Positions 55,922 through 64,000 of a stretch of DNA of 64,000 nucleotides are shown here, in pieces. The first letter of the stretch is position 1. The number at the start of each line of letters is the position of its first letter. The stretch lies in the NCBI GenBank assembly GCA_025963635.1, contig JAOQAK010000064.1:62001-126000 (forward strand). The letters run 5' to 3'. Source of the stretch: Ferruginibacter sp. GTDB taxonomy: Bacteria > Bacteroidota > Bacteroidia > Chitinophagales > Chitinophagaceae. A program made the position numbers and the translations under genes. The notes below the pieces were generated by a model. The model was not told the origin of the DNA. It was given only the letters and a program-made list of their open reading frames with translations, and did no database searches.

Positions 55922-57292
55922 CTACTCTAAGGCCCCTCCTTTGGGGGGGTTTGGGGAGGCTTTAAATCCCAACTTATTCAACCCGTTTTTTATCTCGGGG
56001 CAACTCATAAACAATTTCCACAACAAGCCACTCCTGTAATTTTCTATCATAACAATAATCGGACCCTGGTCAATTGCCAGGTGCGATTTTGCATACCAGT
56101 TCTTTGTTTCATTAAAAGCGTCTGTAAAGCCATACTCGCTCCATATTTTATCGCCAAGGTCATAATAAAAATGCTTCAATGCCTTCATCGAATATTCAGG
56201 CGTATAAGGAAATGCAGATAAGGCTGCTGTTGGCGTGATAGTACCGTTGTCTTCCAGCGGTGAATTTGCCGCATAACCGTTGTAGGTATCACTGGCAGTT
56301 AGTCCCCAGCAGCTATCACTATAACCTTTAAACGCTTTGGGATTGTCGATGCAATAAGCCCTGTTGATCAGTGTATGATTTTGATTTTGTTGCCAGTAGT
56401 CGGCGTATTGATCTTTTAATCCCTTTGGATTGAGTCCCATAAAAGAATATTGTGAAAAGAAAAGCGGACCGCCGTAATCAAACCCCAACGGCAGCGTGTA
56501 GCCGTAAAATTGTTTCCCATTTTTAAAAAAATTACTTTGCGCCCAGCCACGATGATAAACATTACTGCCCACCGCGTGTTGCTGTCCTGAAGCTGCCAAC
56601 ACATACATGATCAGGCATTCATTAAAGCCTCTCACGGGGAAATTCATTGCCCATCCATTATTCGGGCTCCAATGCCAGTACAATACTTCCTGCCCGTCTC
56701 TTGTAAACCAATCCCACTCTATATCATTCCACATCCACCCGATGCGGTTGCGCAGGTCTCTTTCTACTGTATTGTCTGCGTTAAAATATTGCCGGGCACA
56801 AAGCAGTCCCTGGAATAAATAAGAAGTTTCCACCAGGTCGGCGCCATCATCCTTTCGACTGAAAGGAATCGTTATACCGGTAGCGCCATTCATCCAATGC
56901 GGAAAAACGCCATGGTACGAATTTGCCTTCGTTAAAAAATTAACCACCTTCAGCAACAACTTTGCCGCGGTATCCCTACTGATCCATTTTCTTTCAGTGG
57001 CAACAATGATACTCATTACGCCAAAGCCGGTTCCACCCGTTGTTACCACTTCATTGCCATAGTTGTAAGCGACATTGCTTCGCTCCCTTGCCATACCACT
57101 TACAGGATGGGCAAAGTCCCAGAAATACCGGAAAGTTTGCTTTTGCACTTCATCCAGCAAGGCGGAGTCAGAAAGACTTACCCGCCGGGATGCCGGGTTG
57201 AAAGCGGATGCAACGGGTTTAACTTTTTGAGCGCTGCAATTGCCGGCGAAAAATAAAAAAAAGATCAATAAACAATTGGCAAATGATTTCAT
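55922..57292 (-). CDS. GH144-type (PF10091) beta-1,2-glucanase, paralogue B, repeat-derived C-terminus
   Basis: This exported protein has about 456 residues; the signal ends AGNCSAQK. Core blocks match paralogue A closely: FRYFWDFAHPVSGMARERSN, HWMNGATGITIPFSRKDDGA, HFYYDLGDKIWSEYGF and SHLAIDQGPIIVMIENYR. After LNKLGFK the protein runs into ASPNPPKGGALE, encoded by half of the palindromic repeat family at 55931-55963. The original end was probably lost or extended by that insertion; the two paralogues end LGFKTPWVKK and LGFSAPYL. The frame is open to a GTG at 57313, but the ATG at 57292 gives the signal peptide MKSFANCLLIFFLFF. It begins 4 nt after the stop of paralogue C. Confidence 0.9.
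   Translation of the reverse strand: MKSFANCLLIFFLFFAGNCSAQKVKPVASAFNPASRRVSLSDSALLDEVQKQTFRYFWDFAHPVSGMARERSNVAYNYGNEVVTTGGTGFGVMSIIVATERKWISRDTAAKLLLKVVNFLTKANSYHGVFPHWMNGATGITIPFSRKDDGADLVETSYLFQGLLCARQYFNADNTVERDLRNRIGWMWNDIEWDWFTRDGQEVLYWHWSPNNGWAMNFPVRGFNECLIMYVLAASGQQHAVGSNVYHRGWAQSNFFKNGKQFYGYTLPLGFDYGGPLFFSQYSFMGLNPKGLKDQYADYWQQNQNHTLINRAYCIDNPKAFKGYSDSCWGLTASDTYNGYAANSPLEDNGTITPTAALSAFPYTPEYSMKALKHFYYDLGDKIWSEYGFTDAFNETKNWYAKSHLAIDQGPIIVMIENYRSGLLWKLFMSCPEIKNGLNKLGFKASPNPPKGGALE
55931..55963. repeat. Half copy of the palindromic element at the 3' end of GH144 paralogue B
   Basis: GGCCCCTCCTTTGGGGGGG then TTTGGGGAGGCTTT matches the right end of the element in GH43 (50742-50772) in the same orientation. 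It supplies the last codons before the TAG at 55922-55924. Only this end is present. Confidence 0.85.
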
Positions 57293-57296
57293 ACTG

Positions 57297-58976
57297 CTAT
57301 AAATAAGGTGCACTAAATCCTAGTTTCTTCATACCTGCTTTCACTTCCGGGCAACTTGTTAATAAGCCCCATAACAAATTGCTTCGGTAGTTTTCTATCA
57401 TTACAATGATGGGGCCCTGGTCGATGGCTAAAAAAGAATTGGCATACCATAGGTCCTTCAACGCAAACGCATCCACGAAGCCGTAATCCTTAAAAATTTT
57501 ATCTCCCAATACATAATAAAAGAACTTCAATGCTTTCATTGACTCCACAGGCGTATAAGGAAACGAAGACAAAGCCGCAGTGGGTGAAATTACGCCCAGG
57601 TCACTTGTTGGTGAATTGGCATTGTACCCGTTGGGAATGTCACTCGCAGTGAGCCCCCAGCACTGATCGCTATAGCCGTAATAATTATTAGGATTAGCAA
57701 TGCAATAATTATAGTTGATGAGGGTGTGATTTTTTGTTTGGGTAGTATAATTGGCATAAGTGTCTGTAAGCCCATTTGGATTAACGCCTAAGAAAGAATA
57801 ATGCGAAAAGAACAGCGGTCCGCCCAATGTTGGCCCAAGCGGCAAAGTATATCCATAATATGTTTTGCCGTTGATAAACCCGTTGACTCCACTGGCGGTC
57901 CATCCGTTGGTATACACTGATGCAGGAATGCTGTGGGTAGTGGAAGATGCAGCAAGGATATAGGTGATCAGGCATTCATTCCATCCCTGTATTTTGTGAT
58001 TCATATCCCAGGTATAATCAGGGCTCCAATGCCAGTAGAGCACATCTTCATTATTTTTTCGAAACCAATCCCATTGCACCCGGTCACAAATTGTGTTGAT
58101 ATCTGTTCGTAAAGTTGTTTCGGCAACATCTGCACCATTGAAATATTGCCGGGCGCATAACAAGCCCTGGATGAGATAAGATGTTTCTACCAGGTCGGCG
58201 CCATTGTCTTTTTGGCTAAACGGAATCGCCACTCCGGTGGCACCATGCAGCCAATGGGGGAAAGCGCCTTTAAAATTTTGCGCCGTGTTTTTCAAAAAAG
58301 CCGTGATCAATTGTATTTTTGCCAGCCCGTCCGCACGGGTAATAAAATTACGGCTGATACCAGTTATCAACGACATGATCCCAAAGCCCGAACCACCGCT
58401 GGTGACGATATTGTTATCACCGTTGCTCCTCTCTCTTGCAAGGCCACTTACCGGGTGACTAAAATCCCAGAAATATTTAAAAGTCTGTTTTTCGACCAGG
58501 TCTAACAACGCATTGTCTGTAAGTACCGGAAATTTAAAGGAAGAGTCAATCCGTGTAATAAAGTCCTTGTCCACAGCGGTGGTGAAGCTACCGTTGCCCG
58601 CAGATTGCAAGGTTGTTGAAATTTTAAAATGATATTTTGTCAAATATTTTAAGGGAGATGACGGCTGAATTACCAGCGTAGAATCTCCATTCTCGAAAGT
58701 AGTGGTTACCGGCGCTGCTGCGCCACCTTCTTCAGCCATGGATACGGCTGTTGCAACCGAATCTCGCTGCAGTGGCTGACTAAAACTTGCTTTAATTACC
58801 GGTGTGCTGTTTACCCCGTATACTGTATTATCGAGTGAAGAAGTATTTACGAGAATGGTCTTTAAATTTACAGGAGCAGCAGGTGTTATTACGGGCGGCA
58901 TTGTTGGATCACTTCCCTTTTTACAGGAAGCAAACAAGCAAAAAAACAGGGATATTGCCAGGCAGTTCTTTATCAT
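57297..58976 (-). CDS. GH144-type (PF10091) beta-1,2-glucanase lipoprotein, paralogue C, with N-terminal Ig-like domain
   Basis: This 559-residue lipoprotein has a signal ending FCLFASCKKG. Residues about 30-140 form a Big/SbsA-like Ig domain (VIKASFSQPLQRDSVATAV, then LTKYHFKISTTLQS). The GH144 fold follows: FKYFWDFSHPVSGLARERSN, GGSGFGIMSLITGISRNFI, HWLHGATGVAIPFSQKDNGA and SFLAIDQGPIIVMIENYR. The lipid anchor plus Ig spacer suggest a surface-exposed enzyme, while paralogues A and B have plain signal peptides and may work in the periplasm. It starts 2 nt after the FG-GAP gene, so these two genes are tightly coupled. Confidence 0.92.
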   Translation of the reverse strand: MIKNCLAISLFFCLFASCKKGSDPTMPPVITPAAPVNLKTILVNTSSLDNTVYGVNSTPVIKASFSQPLQRDSVATAVSMAEEGGAAAPVTTTFENGDSTLVIQPSSPLKYLTKYHFKISTTLQSAGNGSFTTAVDKDFITRIDSSFKFPVLTDNALLDLVEKQTFKYFWDFSHPVSGLARERSNGDNNIVTSGGSGFGIMSLITGISRNFITRADGLAKIQLITAFLKNTAQNFKGAFPHWLHGATGVAIPFSQKDNGADLVETSYLIQGLLCARQYFNGADVAETTLRTDINTICDRVQWDWFRKNNEDVLYWHWSPDYTWDMNHKIQGWNECLITYILAASSTTHSIPASVYTNGWTASGVNGFINGKTYYGYTLPLGPTLGGPLFFSHYSFLGVNPNGLTDTYANYTTQTKNHTLINYNYCIANPNNYYGYSDQCWGLTASDIPNGYNANSPTSDLGVISPTAALSSFPYTPVESMKALKFFYYVLGDKIFKDYGFVDAFALKDLWYANSFLAIDQGPIIVMIENYRSNLLWGLLTSCPEVKAGMKKLGFSAPYL

Positions 58977-58978
58977 GA

Positions 58979-61900
58979 TTACTTGTTTGAAGGTTTATAA
59001 AAAAGTAACGGCTGGTTATTCCTTGCCACTACTAATATTTTTTGTCCGGCTGCCGTGTTGAGCCATTTCTGATCTCTTACTTCGCCCGAAACCTGCGGCA
59101 TCTTTTGCTTAGCGGCAAAAACTTTTACATTTTTATCGAAAGAGAAAAAGGTTGGTACCAGTGCATCATAACGGCCTTCGTATGGCACTACGCCATAAAA
59201 ATTTCCGGATGCCAGCAATGTCATAGAACTACTATAAGGATAGGGAGCAAAAGAAAAAATGGGCGCCATCTGCAGATCCGGTGGTAAATCCATTCTTGTA
59301 AAATTGCCTTTACCGTCATTTATAAAACAGGACGAACCGAGTGTTTCTGCTTTCAATTCTTTGTAATCTTTGAACAAATCATAAAACATAAACTGTACCG
59401 TTTTGCCCGCCACTTCACCATAGGTTAAATAGGCTTTTTTCAGTACAGGCATGCTACGCTCCAGTTCGTCCTTGGCCAAAAAGGTATACTCTTTTCCATC
59501 CACGGTATAGGCCATCACCTGGTCTACCGAACCATTCTTATCAAAGTCTTTAACATACAACTTCAAAGGGCCGTCTTTACCGGCATACAATTTTGAATTG
59601 TGTCCCCAGTTGCCTGCGAGGATATCTATAAAGCCATCACCATTCACATCCGTACAATAAAGCGTTTGCCAAAGACCGGTAGAGGCCGCCACAGATTGTT
59701 CTTTAAAAATGCCATTGTTATTGAAAAATATTTTTACCGGCGTCCATTCACCTGCAACAACGAGGTCCGGCCATCCATCATTGTTGATATCTGTAAAAGC
59801 AGCACTGGTAACCATGCCGGTTTCACTCAACTCAATCGTAGCCGGTGTGGCTTCTTCAAAGTAACCGGTGCCATCATTCAGCAATAAATAAGAAGCAACC
59901 GGCAAGCCAAATTGTTTTGCATTTGCTAATCCACCTACGAACAGATCAATGTCGCCATCCTTATCGATATCGGCCGCTGAAACGCAGGACTTATTAGTGA
60001 GCAGTGAAGGGATTTTGTCGGTTACCAGTTTAAAGTGTCCCTTCCCATCGTTCAGGTAAAACCTATCCGCAAGTGCAGGATTTCCATCGGCATATTCGTT
60101 ACCGCCGCTTGCAACATATAAGTCGGGAAACCCATCTTTGTTTGCATCAAAAAAAACTGCATCCACATCCTCGCTTTCCAGCGGTTTTCTAGAGGTTGCC
60201 GTGTCAGTGCTGATGAACTTTCCATCTTTGGTTTGGATCATCAGCGCACCAGGCTGACCTTTGGCGCCGCAAGCATAAAAATCATCGAGACCATCTTTAT
60301 TTACGTCTCCCACGGCAAGTTTTGGGCCGCGGGTAGATTGAGCATGTGGTATGAGATATTGTACATTGAAGTCGTTAAAATAGTCTTCTGCATGTTTCCA
60401 GTTATTATTTATTCCTGCCGTGATATCTTCCAGCATTTGTTTTTGAGCCGGGAAAAAATTAGTATATAAAAATTTGCCTGCCGCATCTGTTTGCTTCACA
60501 GTTAATAAACCCTGCTTTACATTTTTCAAAACCTGGAACTGTTGACTGGGCCATACGATCAACATACTATCAATCACTGTACGGTCATCCAATCCAAAGT
60601 GTAAACGTGCTTCCGATGAAGATTCGAAACCTCTTGTAAGCATCAACTGTTGATATTGCATTTTTGCGCCGGTAAACAGCCAGACCTTTGCGCCTATTCC
60701 ATTGGTATTGGCACCTGCTCCTTTGAAGGAGATAGCAAGATGATTTTTTTTAGGTGCGTTGTTTTTTAATATCACCGCAGGTGCATCAATACAATTTATG
60801 ACCATGTCTACATTTCCATCATTGTTAAGGTCGGCATATGCCGCACCGTTGTAATAGCCTTTCATTTTACCTGTACCCCAGTCATTGCTCACATCATTAA
60901 ACAATGCATCGCCATCGCCTTTAAAAAAATAGGGATGAGAAGCGCCATCCGGTATTTTCTCCAATGCCAGGTTATCTAGCTGGTCTGTTTTATCCATGGC
61001 TTTTCGTAAAGAAAGATTCGATACAAATCGGATATAATCCAGGTCTACGGGGCGCCTTACGATACCGCTGGTTATAAAAAGATCTTTATTGCCATCATTA
61101 TCAAAATCGCCGAAGAGTGGCGCCCAGCTCCAATCTGTTGCCGACACCCCGCTCATTAAACCGGTTTCACTAAAGCTTACCCCGCTGCCATTATTGCGTT
61201 GCAGGCAATTTTTTGAATATTGATATTGGAACCCGTTGTTGATGAGTTTAAATTGATAGATATCAGGATTCTCATCGCTGCCATAGGTCTTTAAAACTTT
61301 TTCATCGGATGGCAACATATCTGCGGTAAACACGTCAGGTTGCCCATCGTTATTATAATCAGCAATATCGTTGCCCATACTGAAGCGGCTATAATGTTTA
61401 AAGTGTTTGGCCCCACTTTCGGTGAATGTGCCGTTTCCATTGTTTACATAGTAATAATCATTCTCATGAAAATCGTTGCCGATATAAATGTCATCCCAAC
61501 CGTCATTGTTAAGATCAGCTACCGATATACCTAGTCCATATCCAAGACTGCTTTGGTAAATGCCCGCTGCGGCAGATACATCGGTGAATTTTTTAGCAGC
61601 AGTATTCATATCATTCCGCATTAACTTATCTCCTGCTTCCGCGTCAAATTTTCTGCGGTTGATGGTGTCTACAATATTTTCATTGGCCTTGTGCGACTGG
61701 TTAAGGATATAGCAATCCAGGTCGCCATCATGATCATAATCAAAAAATGCTACCTGTGTAGTAAAGCCCGAAAAATCTAACCCATAACTTGCTGCGCTTT
61801 CTACAAATGTTCCGTTACCCTGGTTTATAAATAATTCATTGCGGCCGGAAATTTTCCCCTGGATGTTTACAGCGGATGCATAAATATCCAGTAACCCATC

Positions 61901-62272
61901 GCCATTGATATCGGCCATGGCGGCACCTGTACACCAGTCTGAAGTACCGGCTACACCAGCCTTTTCAGTAATGTCTTCAAATTGCAGGTTGCCTTTATTG
62001 AGGTATAATTTGTTGCCGCCTTTGTTATTGGCAGTAAAATATATATCCGGTAATCCATCATTGTTAATATCGCCGGTAGCAACACCACCACCGTTGAAGA
62101 AATACAGGTAATACAAAATGCCGAATGCCTTTTTTTGCTGAAGTTTATTCTCAAAATCAATATTGGTGGTAGAGGAAGGCAGACTTATAAATAAAGTATC
62201 GGGCTGCTTACAGGAATTGAGTAAAAGAGTTGCTGTGAAACAAGAAAATAATGCGATTCGAAAACCCTGCAT
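58979..62272 (-). CDS. FG-GAP/VCBS repeat lipoprotein with ASPIC/UnbV domain
   Basis: This 1097-residue lipoprotein has a signal ending LLLNSCKQ. About twelve calcium-binding-type repeats DxNxDGxxD occur along the chain (DINNDGLPDIYF, DINGDGLLDIYA, DYDHDGDLDCYI, DLNNDGWDDIYI and more), forming seven-blade beta-propeller units. A central ASPIC/UnbV-type module lies at about 500-590 (GIGAKVWLFTGAKMQ, SSEARLHFGL, VWPSQQ). Such proteins are common beside carbohydrate loci in Bacteroidota, probably as surface binding or scaffold proteins; an enzymatic role is not shown. It is the first gene of the block, with its stop 2 nt from the GH144 paralogue C start. It is divergent from the cytochrome gene. 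Confidence 0.9.
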   Translation of the reverse strand: MQGFRIALFSCFTATLLLNSCKQPDTLFISLPSSTTNIDFENKLQQKKAFGILYYLYFFNGGGVATGDINNDGLPDIYFTANNKGGNKLYLNKGNLQFEDITEKAGVAGTSDWCTGAAMADINGDGLLDIYASAVNIQGKISGRNELFINQGNGTFVESAASYGLDFSGFTTQVAFFDYDHDGDLDCYILNQSHKANENIVDTINRRKFDAEAGDKLMRNDMNTAAKKFTDVSAAAGIYQSSLGYGLGISVADLNNDGWDDIYIGNDFHENDYYYVNNGNGTFTESGAKHFKHYSRFSMGNDIADYNNDGQPDVFTADMLPSDEKVLKTYGSDENPDIYQFKLINNGFQYQYSKNCLQRNNGSGVSFSETGLMSGVSATDWSWAPLFGDFDNDGNKDLFITSGIVRRPVDLDYIRFVSNLSLRKAMDKTDQLDNLALEKIPDGASHPYFFKGDGDALFNDVSNDWGTGKMKGYYNGAAYADLNNDGNVDMVINCIDAPAVILKNNAPKKNHLAISFKGAGANTNGIGAKVWLFTGAKMQYQQLMLTRGFESSSEARLHFGLDDRTVIDSMLIVWPSQQFQVLKNVKQGLLTVKQTDAAGKFLYTNFFPAQKQMLEDITAGINNNWKHAEDYFNDFNVQYLIPHAQSTRGPKLAVGDVNKDGLDDFYACGAKGQPGALMIQTKDGKFISTDTATSRKPLESEDVDAVFFDANKDGFPDLYVASGGNEYADGNPALADRFYLNDGKGHFKLVTDKIPSLLTNKSCVSAADIDKDGDIDLFVGGLANAKQFGLPVASYLLLNDGTGYFEEATPATIELSETGMVTSAAFTDINNDGWPDLVVAGEWTPVKIFFNNNGIFKEQSVAASTGLWQTLYCTDVNGDGFIDILAGNWGHNSKLYAGKDGPLKLYVKDFDKNGSVDQVMAYTVDGKEYTFLAKDELERSMPVLKKAYLTYGEVAGKTVQFMFYDLFKDYKELKAETLGSSCFINDGKGNFTRMDLPPDLQMAPIFSFAPYPYSSSMTLLASGNFYGVVPYEGRYDALVPTFFSFDKNVKVFAAKQKMPQVSGEVRDQKWLNTAAGQKILVVARNNQPLLFYKPSNK

Positions 62273-62611
62273 ACCGTTATTTTTTTTTTAAAAATTTTTA
62301 TAAAATGTATTTGCGATTGATATTGTTAAAATATTTTTCAGGTGCAATACCGGTAGCAAAATTAAAAAATGATTGACTCATTATTTTCGGCCGATCTTCA
62401 TGAAACACTGATTAGAATATAACATACAACTATAAACGCTTGTTTTGCAATATTTCTCAAGTCGCACAGCACTGCTTGAGGTAATAAGTAATTTCCAACC
62501 GCCGTTTGTAACCGTCCTAAAATTACATCATATTAACCGGCATAACGCCAGCTTTTGGAGCTTCCGCAGATTAGGGTTAAATTGCTTCACGCCTGTTTGC
62601 CAGGTTTTTTC
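62273..62611. other. Divergent promoter region of block 2 and the cytochrome gene
   Basis: This AT-rich 339-bp stretch lies between the FG-GAP gene (minus) and the cytochrome gene (plus). A TAnnTTTG match for the minus strand is at 62357-62364. No clear box for the plus strand was found. The stretch contains no ORF beyond the non-coding extension of the cytochrome frame to a TTG at 62555. Confidence 0.55.
62357..62364 (-). promoter_or_regulatory. Candidate -7 box (TAnnTTTG) for the FG-GAP/GH144 operon
   Basis: Minus-strand TAATTTTG matches TAnnTTTG and would give a leader of about 75-80 nt before the ATG at 62272. No TTG at the normal -33 distance was seen, so support is partial. Confidence 0.35.
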
Positions 62612-63853
62612 ATGAAAGAATTTAAATCATACCGTTATTCAGTTATTACTATCCTTACCATAGTTGCCCTTGTTTTTGTTTTCACGAGATGCATGAACAA
62701 GGATACTGAACCGGCAGGAGTAATAAAAAATGCAGCAGGCAAGCAATTCGCCGGATCTGCAACCTGCGCCAACTGCCATAAAAACATCTACGATCACCAT
62801 TTAAAAACAGCACATTATCTTACCACACGCATTGCTGCTGAAGAATATATACGGGGCAGTTTTGAAAATGGCAAAAATACCTATGCCTATGATGATGAAA
62901 AATTGGTTGCTGTTGAAAGAAGGGGCAATGGATTTTACCAGGTGGAATACAACCAGGGTACAGAAAAGACAGCCCATCGTATCGATATCGTGATTGGATC
63001 AGGAACCATGGGCCAATCTTTTTTAACCTGGGAAAATGACCAGCTTTTTCAATTGCCCATCACTTATTTTACGGCTGCACATGAATGGTCGAACAGTCCG
63101 GGCTATCCAAACAAAATCATCTTTAACCGGCCCATCACTTCGCGTTGCCTCGAATGTCATAGCACTTTTGCCAAAACAACTTCTAACAACGAAACTGGCC
63201 CTGAAAAATTTGTTCCTTCACAAATGATATATGGAGTGGATTGTGAAAAATGCCATGGCCCTGCGGGTCAGCATGTTGATTTCCAGTCAAAAAACCCTGC
63301 GATTCAGACAGCAAAATATATTATTAATCCCGCCAGGCTCAGCAGGCAACAAAATCTTGATCTATGTGCTTCCTGCCATGGGGGGAGGCTCAAAAAAACA
63401 AGGCCCTCATTTGAATTCACTGTGGGCGATACACTTTCTCATTTTTTCGACCTCGATACCAGCGCTCCCGATCCTGCTAAAATCGATGTGCATGGAAACC
63501 AATACGGATTGCTTCGTGCCAGTAAATGTTTCAGAAAGAGTGAAACCCTCACCTGCAACACCTGCCACAATCCGCATGATGTGGAAAAAGGCAATACCGC
63601 TTTATTTTCCAGCAGGTGCATCACCTGCCACAGCGCGGGTCATGAAAAAATTTGTGCAATGACTTCAGCGATCGGTCGTTCCATTAAAAACAATTGCATT
63701 GATTGCCATATGCCTTTGAAACCCTCCAGGGCAATTGCTGTTTTTCTTCCCCGTGAAAGTTCTCCTACGGCTGCATTGATCCGTTCTCACTATATCAGTA
63801 TCTATCCTGGAGAAACAAAACAAGTATTGCAATTCCTCAACCAAAAGCATTAG
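62612..63853 (+). CDS. Multiheme c-type cytochrome (cytochrome c554-like), seven CxxCH motifs
   Basis: This exported, probably lipid-anchored protein has about 413 residues; the N-terminus has a hydrophobic segment ending FVFTRC. Seven heme-binding motifs are present: CANCH (about 52-56), CLECH, CEKCH, CASCH, CNTCH, CITCH and CIDCH. The arrangement resembles cytochrome c554/c-prime-type proteins, which pass electrons in the periplasm or at the outer membrane. The frame extends to a TTG at 62555, but the ATG at 62612 (MKEFKSYRYS) gives the signal. It is divergent from the FG-GAP/GH144/GMC block, and electron flow from the GMC dehydrogenase is possible but unproven. A strong hairpin follows. 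Confidence 0.92.
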   Translation: MKEFKSYRYSVITILTIVALVFVFTRCMNKDTEPAGVIKNAAGKQFAGSATCANCHKNIYDHHLKTAHYLTTRIAAEEYIRGSFENGKNTYAYDDEKLVAVERRGNGFYQVEYNQGTEKTAHRIDIVIGSGTMGQSFLTWENDQLFQLPITYFTAAHEWSNSPGYPNKIIFNRPITSRCLECHSTFAKTTSNNETGPEKFVPSQMIYGVDCEKCHGPAGQHVDFQSKNPAIQTAKYIINPARLSRQQNLDLCASCHGGRLKKTRPSFEFTVGDTLSHFFDLDTSAPDPAKIDVHGNQYGLLRASKCFRKSETLTCNTCHNPHDVEKGNTALFSSRCITCHSAGHEKICAMTSAIGRSIKNNCIDCHMPLKPSRAIAVFLPRESSPTAALIRSHYISIYPGETKQVLQFLNQKH

Positions 63854-63919
63854 CCGTCTACATTTTACAAATGAATGATGTTGCTTATCCAAATTTCGAA
63901 TATCAAAGAACATAAGATT

Positions 63920-63953
63920 AAAAAGGGTTGCAGGAAACCTTGCAACCCTTTTT
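63920..63953 (+). terminator. Intrinsic terminator after the cytochrome gene
   Basis: AAAAAGGGTTGCA and TGCAACCCTTTTT form a perfect 13-bp stem around an 8-nt loop, ending in a T-run, 66 bp after the stop codon. The A-run on the other side means it could also end a minus-strand transcript arriving from beyond the window. Confidence 0.85.
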
Positions 63954-64000
63954 ACTTTTATCAATAAACCAAACTTCTATTATTGTTTAGAAGTGTATAG

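Noticed and set aside
1..64000. tRNA, rRNA or known riboswitch genes
   Set aside because: No cloverleaf-like or rRNA-like sequence was recognised in the intergenic regions by eye. A covariance search was not possible.

Overview
The window looks like a chromosome segment of a polysaccharide-degrading Bacteroidota bacterium, most likely a Chitinophagaceae-type member. The evidence is a SusC/SusD pair, many exported glycoside hydrolases (GH), lipoproteins with SCKK/GCKK-type lipoboxes, a gliding-motility / type IX secretion C-terminal domain, FG-GAP/ASPIC and DoxX proteins, mostly weak Shine-Dalgarno signals and TAnnTTTG-type promoter boxes. No genus can be named from this sequence alone.

Layout. 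1-2.6 kb: the 5' end of an exported protein running off the left edge, tyrS, and a GNAT acetyltransferase. 2.7-14.2 kb (minus strand): a signalling cluster with two five-PAS hybrid histidine kinases, a FIST-domain sensor, a sigma54-type response regulator, a free Hpt protein and a lone receiver protein. 14.5-15.2 kb: a LOG-family gene, followed by a 91-bp tandem repeat. 15.6-35.8 kb (minus strand): polysaccharide utilization locus 1, in transcription order GH31, SusC, SusD, IPT/TIG surface glycan-binding lipoprotein, GH95, GH2, GH9, a clan-A arabinofuranosidase-like GH51, and GH97. The combination of GH31, GH9, GH2, GH95 and a SusE-position binding protein fits (fucosylated) xyloglucan. 36.5-39.8 kb: a T9SS type B exported protein, a small unknown gene, and a 271-bp tandem duplication. 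40.0-62.3 kb (minus strand): a second carbohydrate block, in transcription order FG-GAP/ASPIC lipoprotein, three GH144-type (PF10091) beta-1,2-glucanase paralogues, GMC oxidoreductase, DoxX, GH43, SGNH esterase, GH3, DUF2961/GH172, two GH30 and GH3. It has no SusC/D of its own in the window. 62.6-63.9 kb: a divergent seven-CxxCH multiheme cytochrome with a strong hairpin behind it.

How the genes may work together (inference). Locus 1 would bind, cleave, import and debranch a branched beta-glucan. Block 2 adds beta-glucanases and beta-glucosidases that could finish oligosaccharide breakdown, plus a possible oxidative sugar step (GMC flavoprotein, DoxX, perhaps cytochrome). The signalling cluster looks like a complete phosphorelay: kinase receiver to Hpt to sigma54 activator. 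No HTCS or ECF sigma/anti-sigma pair lies next to SusC.

The least expected feature is a palindromic repeat family. One near-complete copy is inserted in frame in the GH43 gene, a half copy forms the C-terminus of one GH144 protein, and related ends lie in the intergenic tandem duplication.
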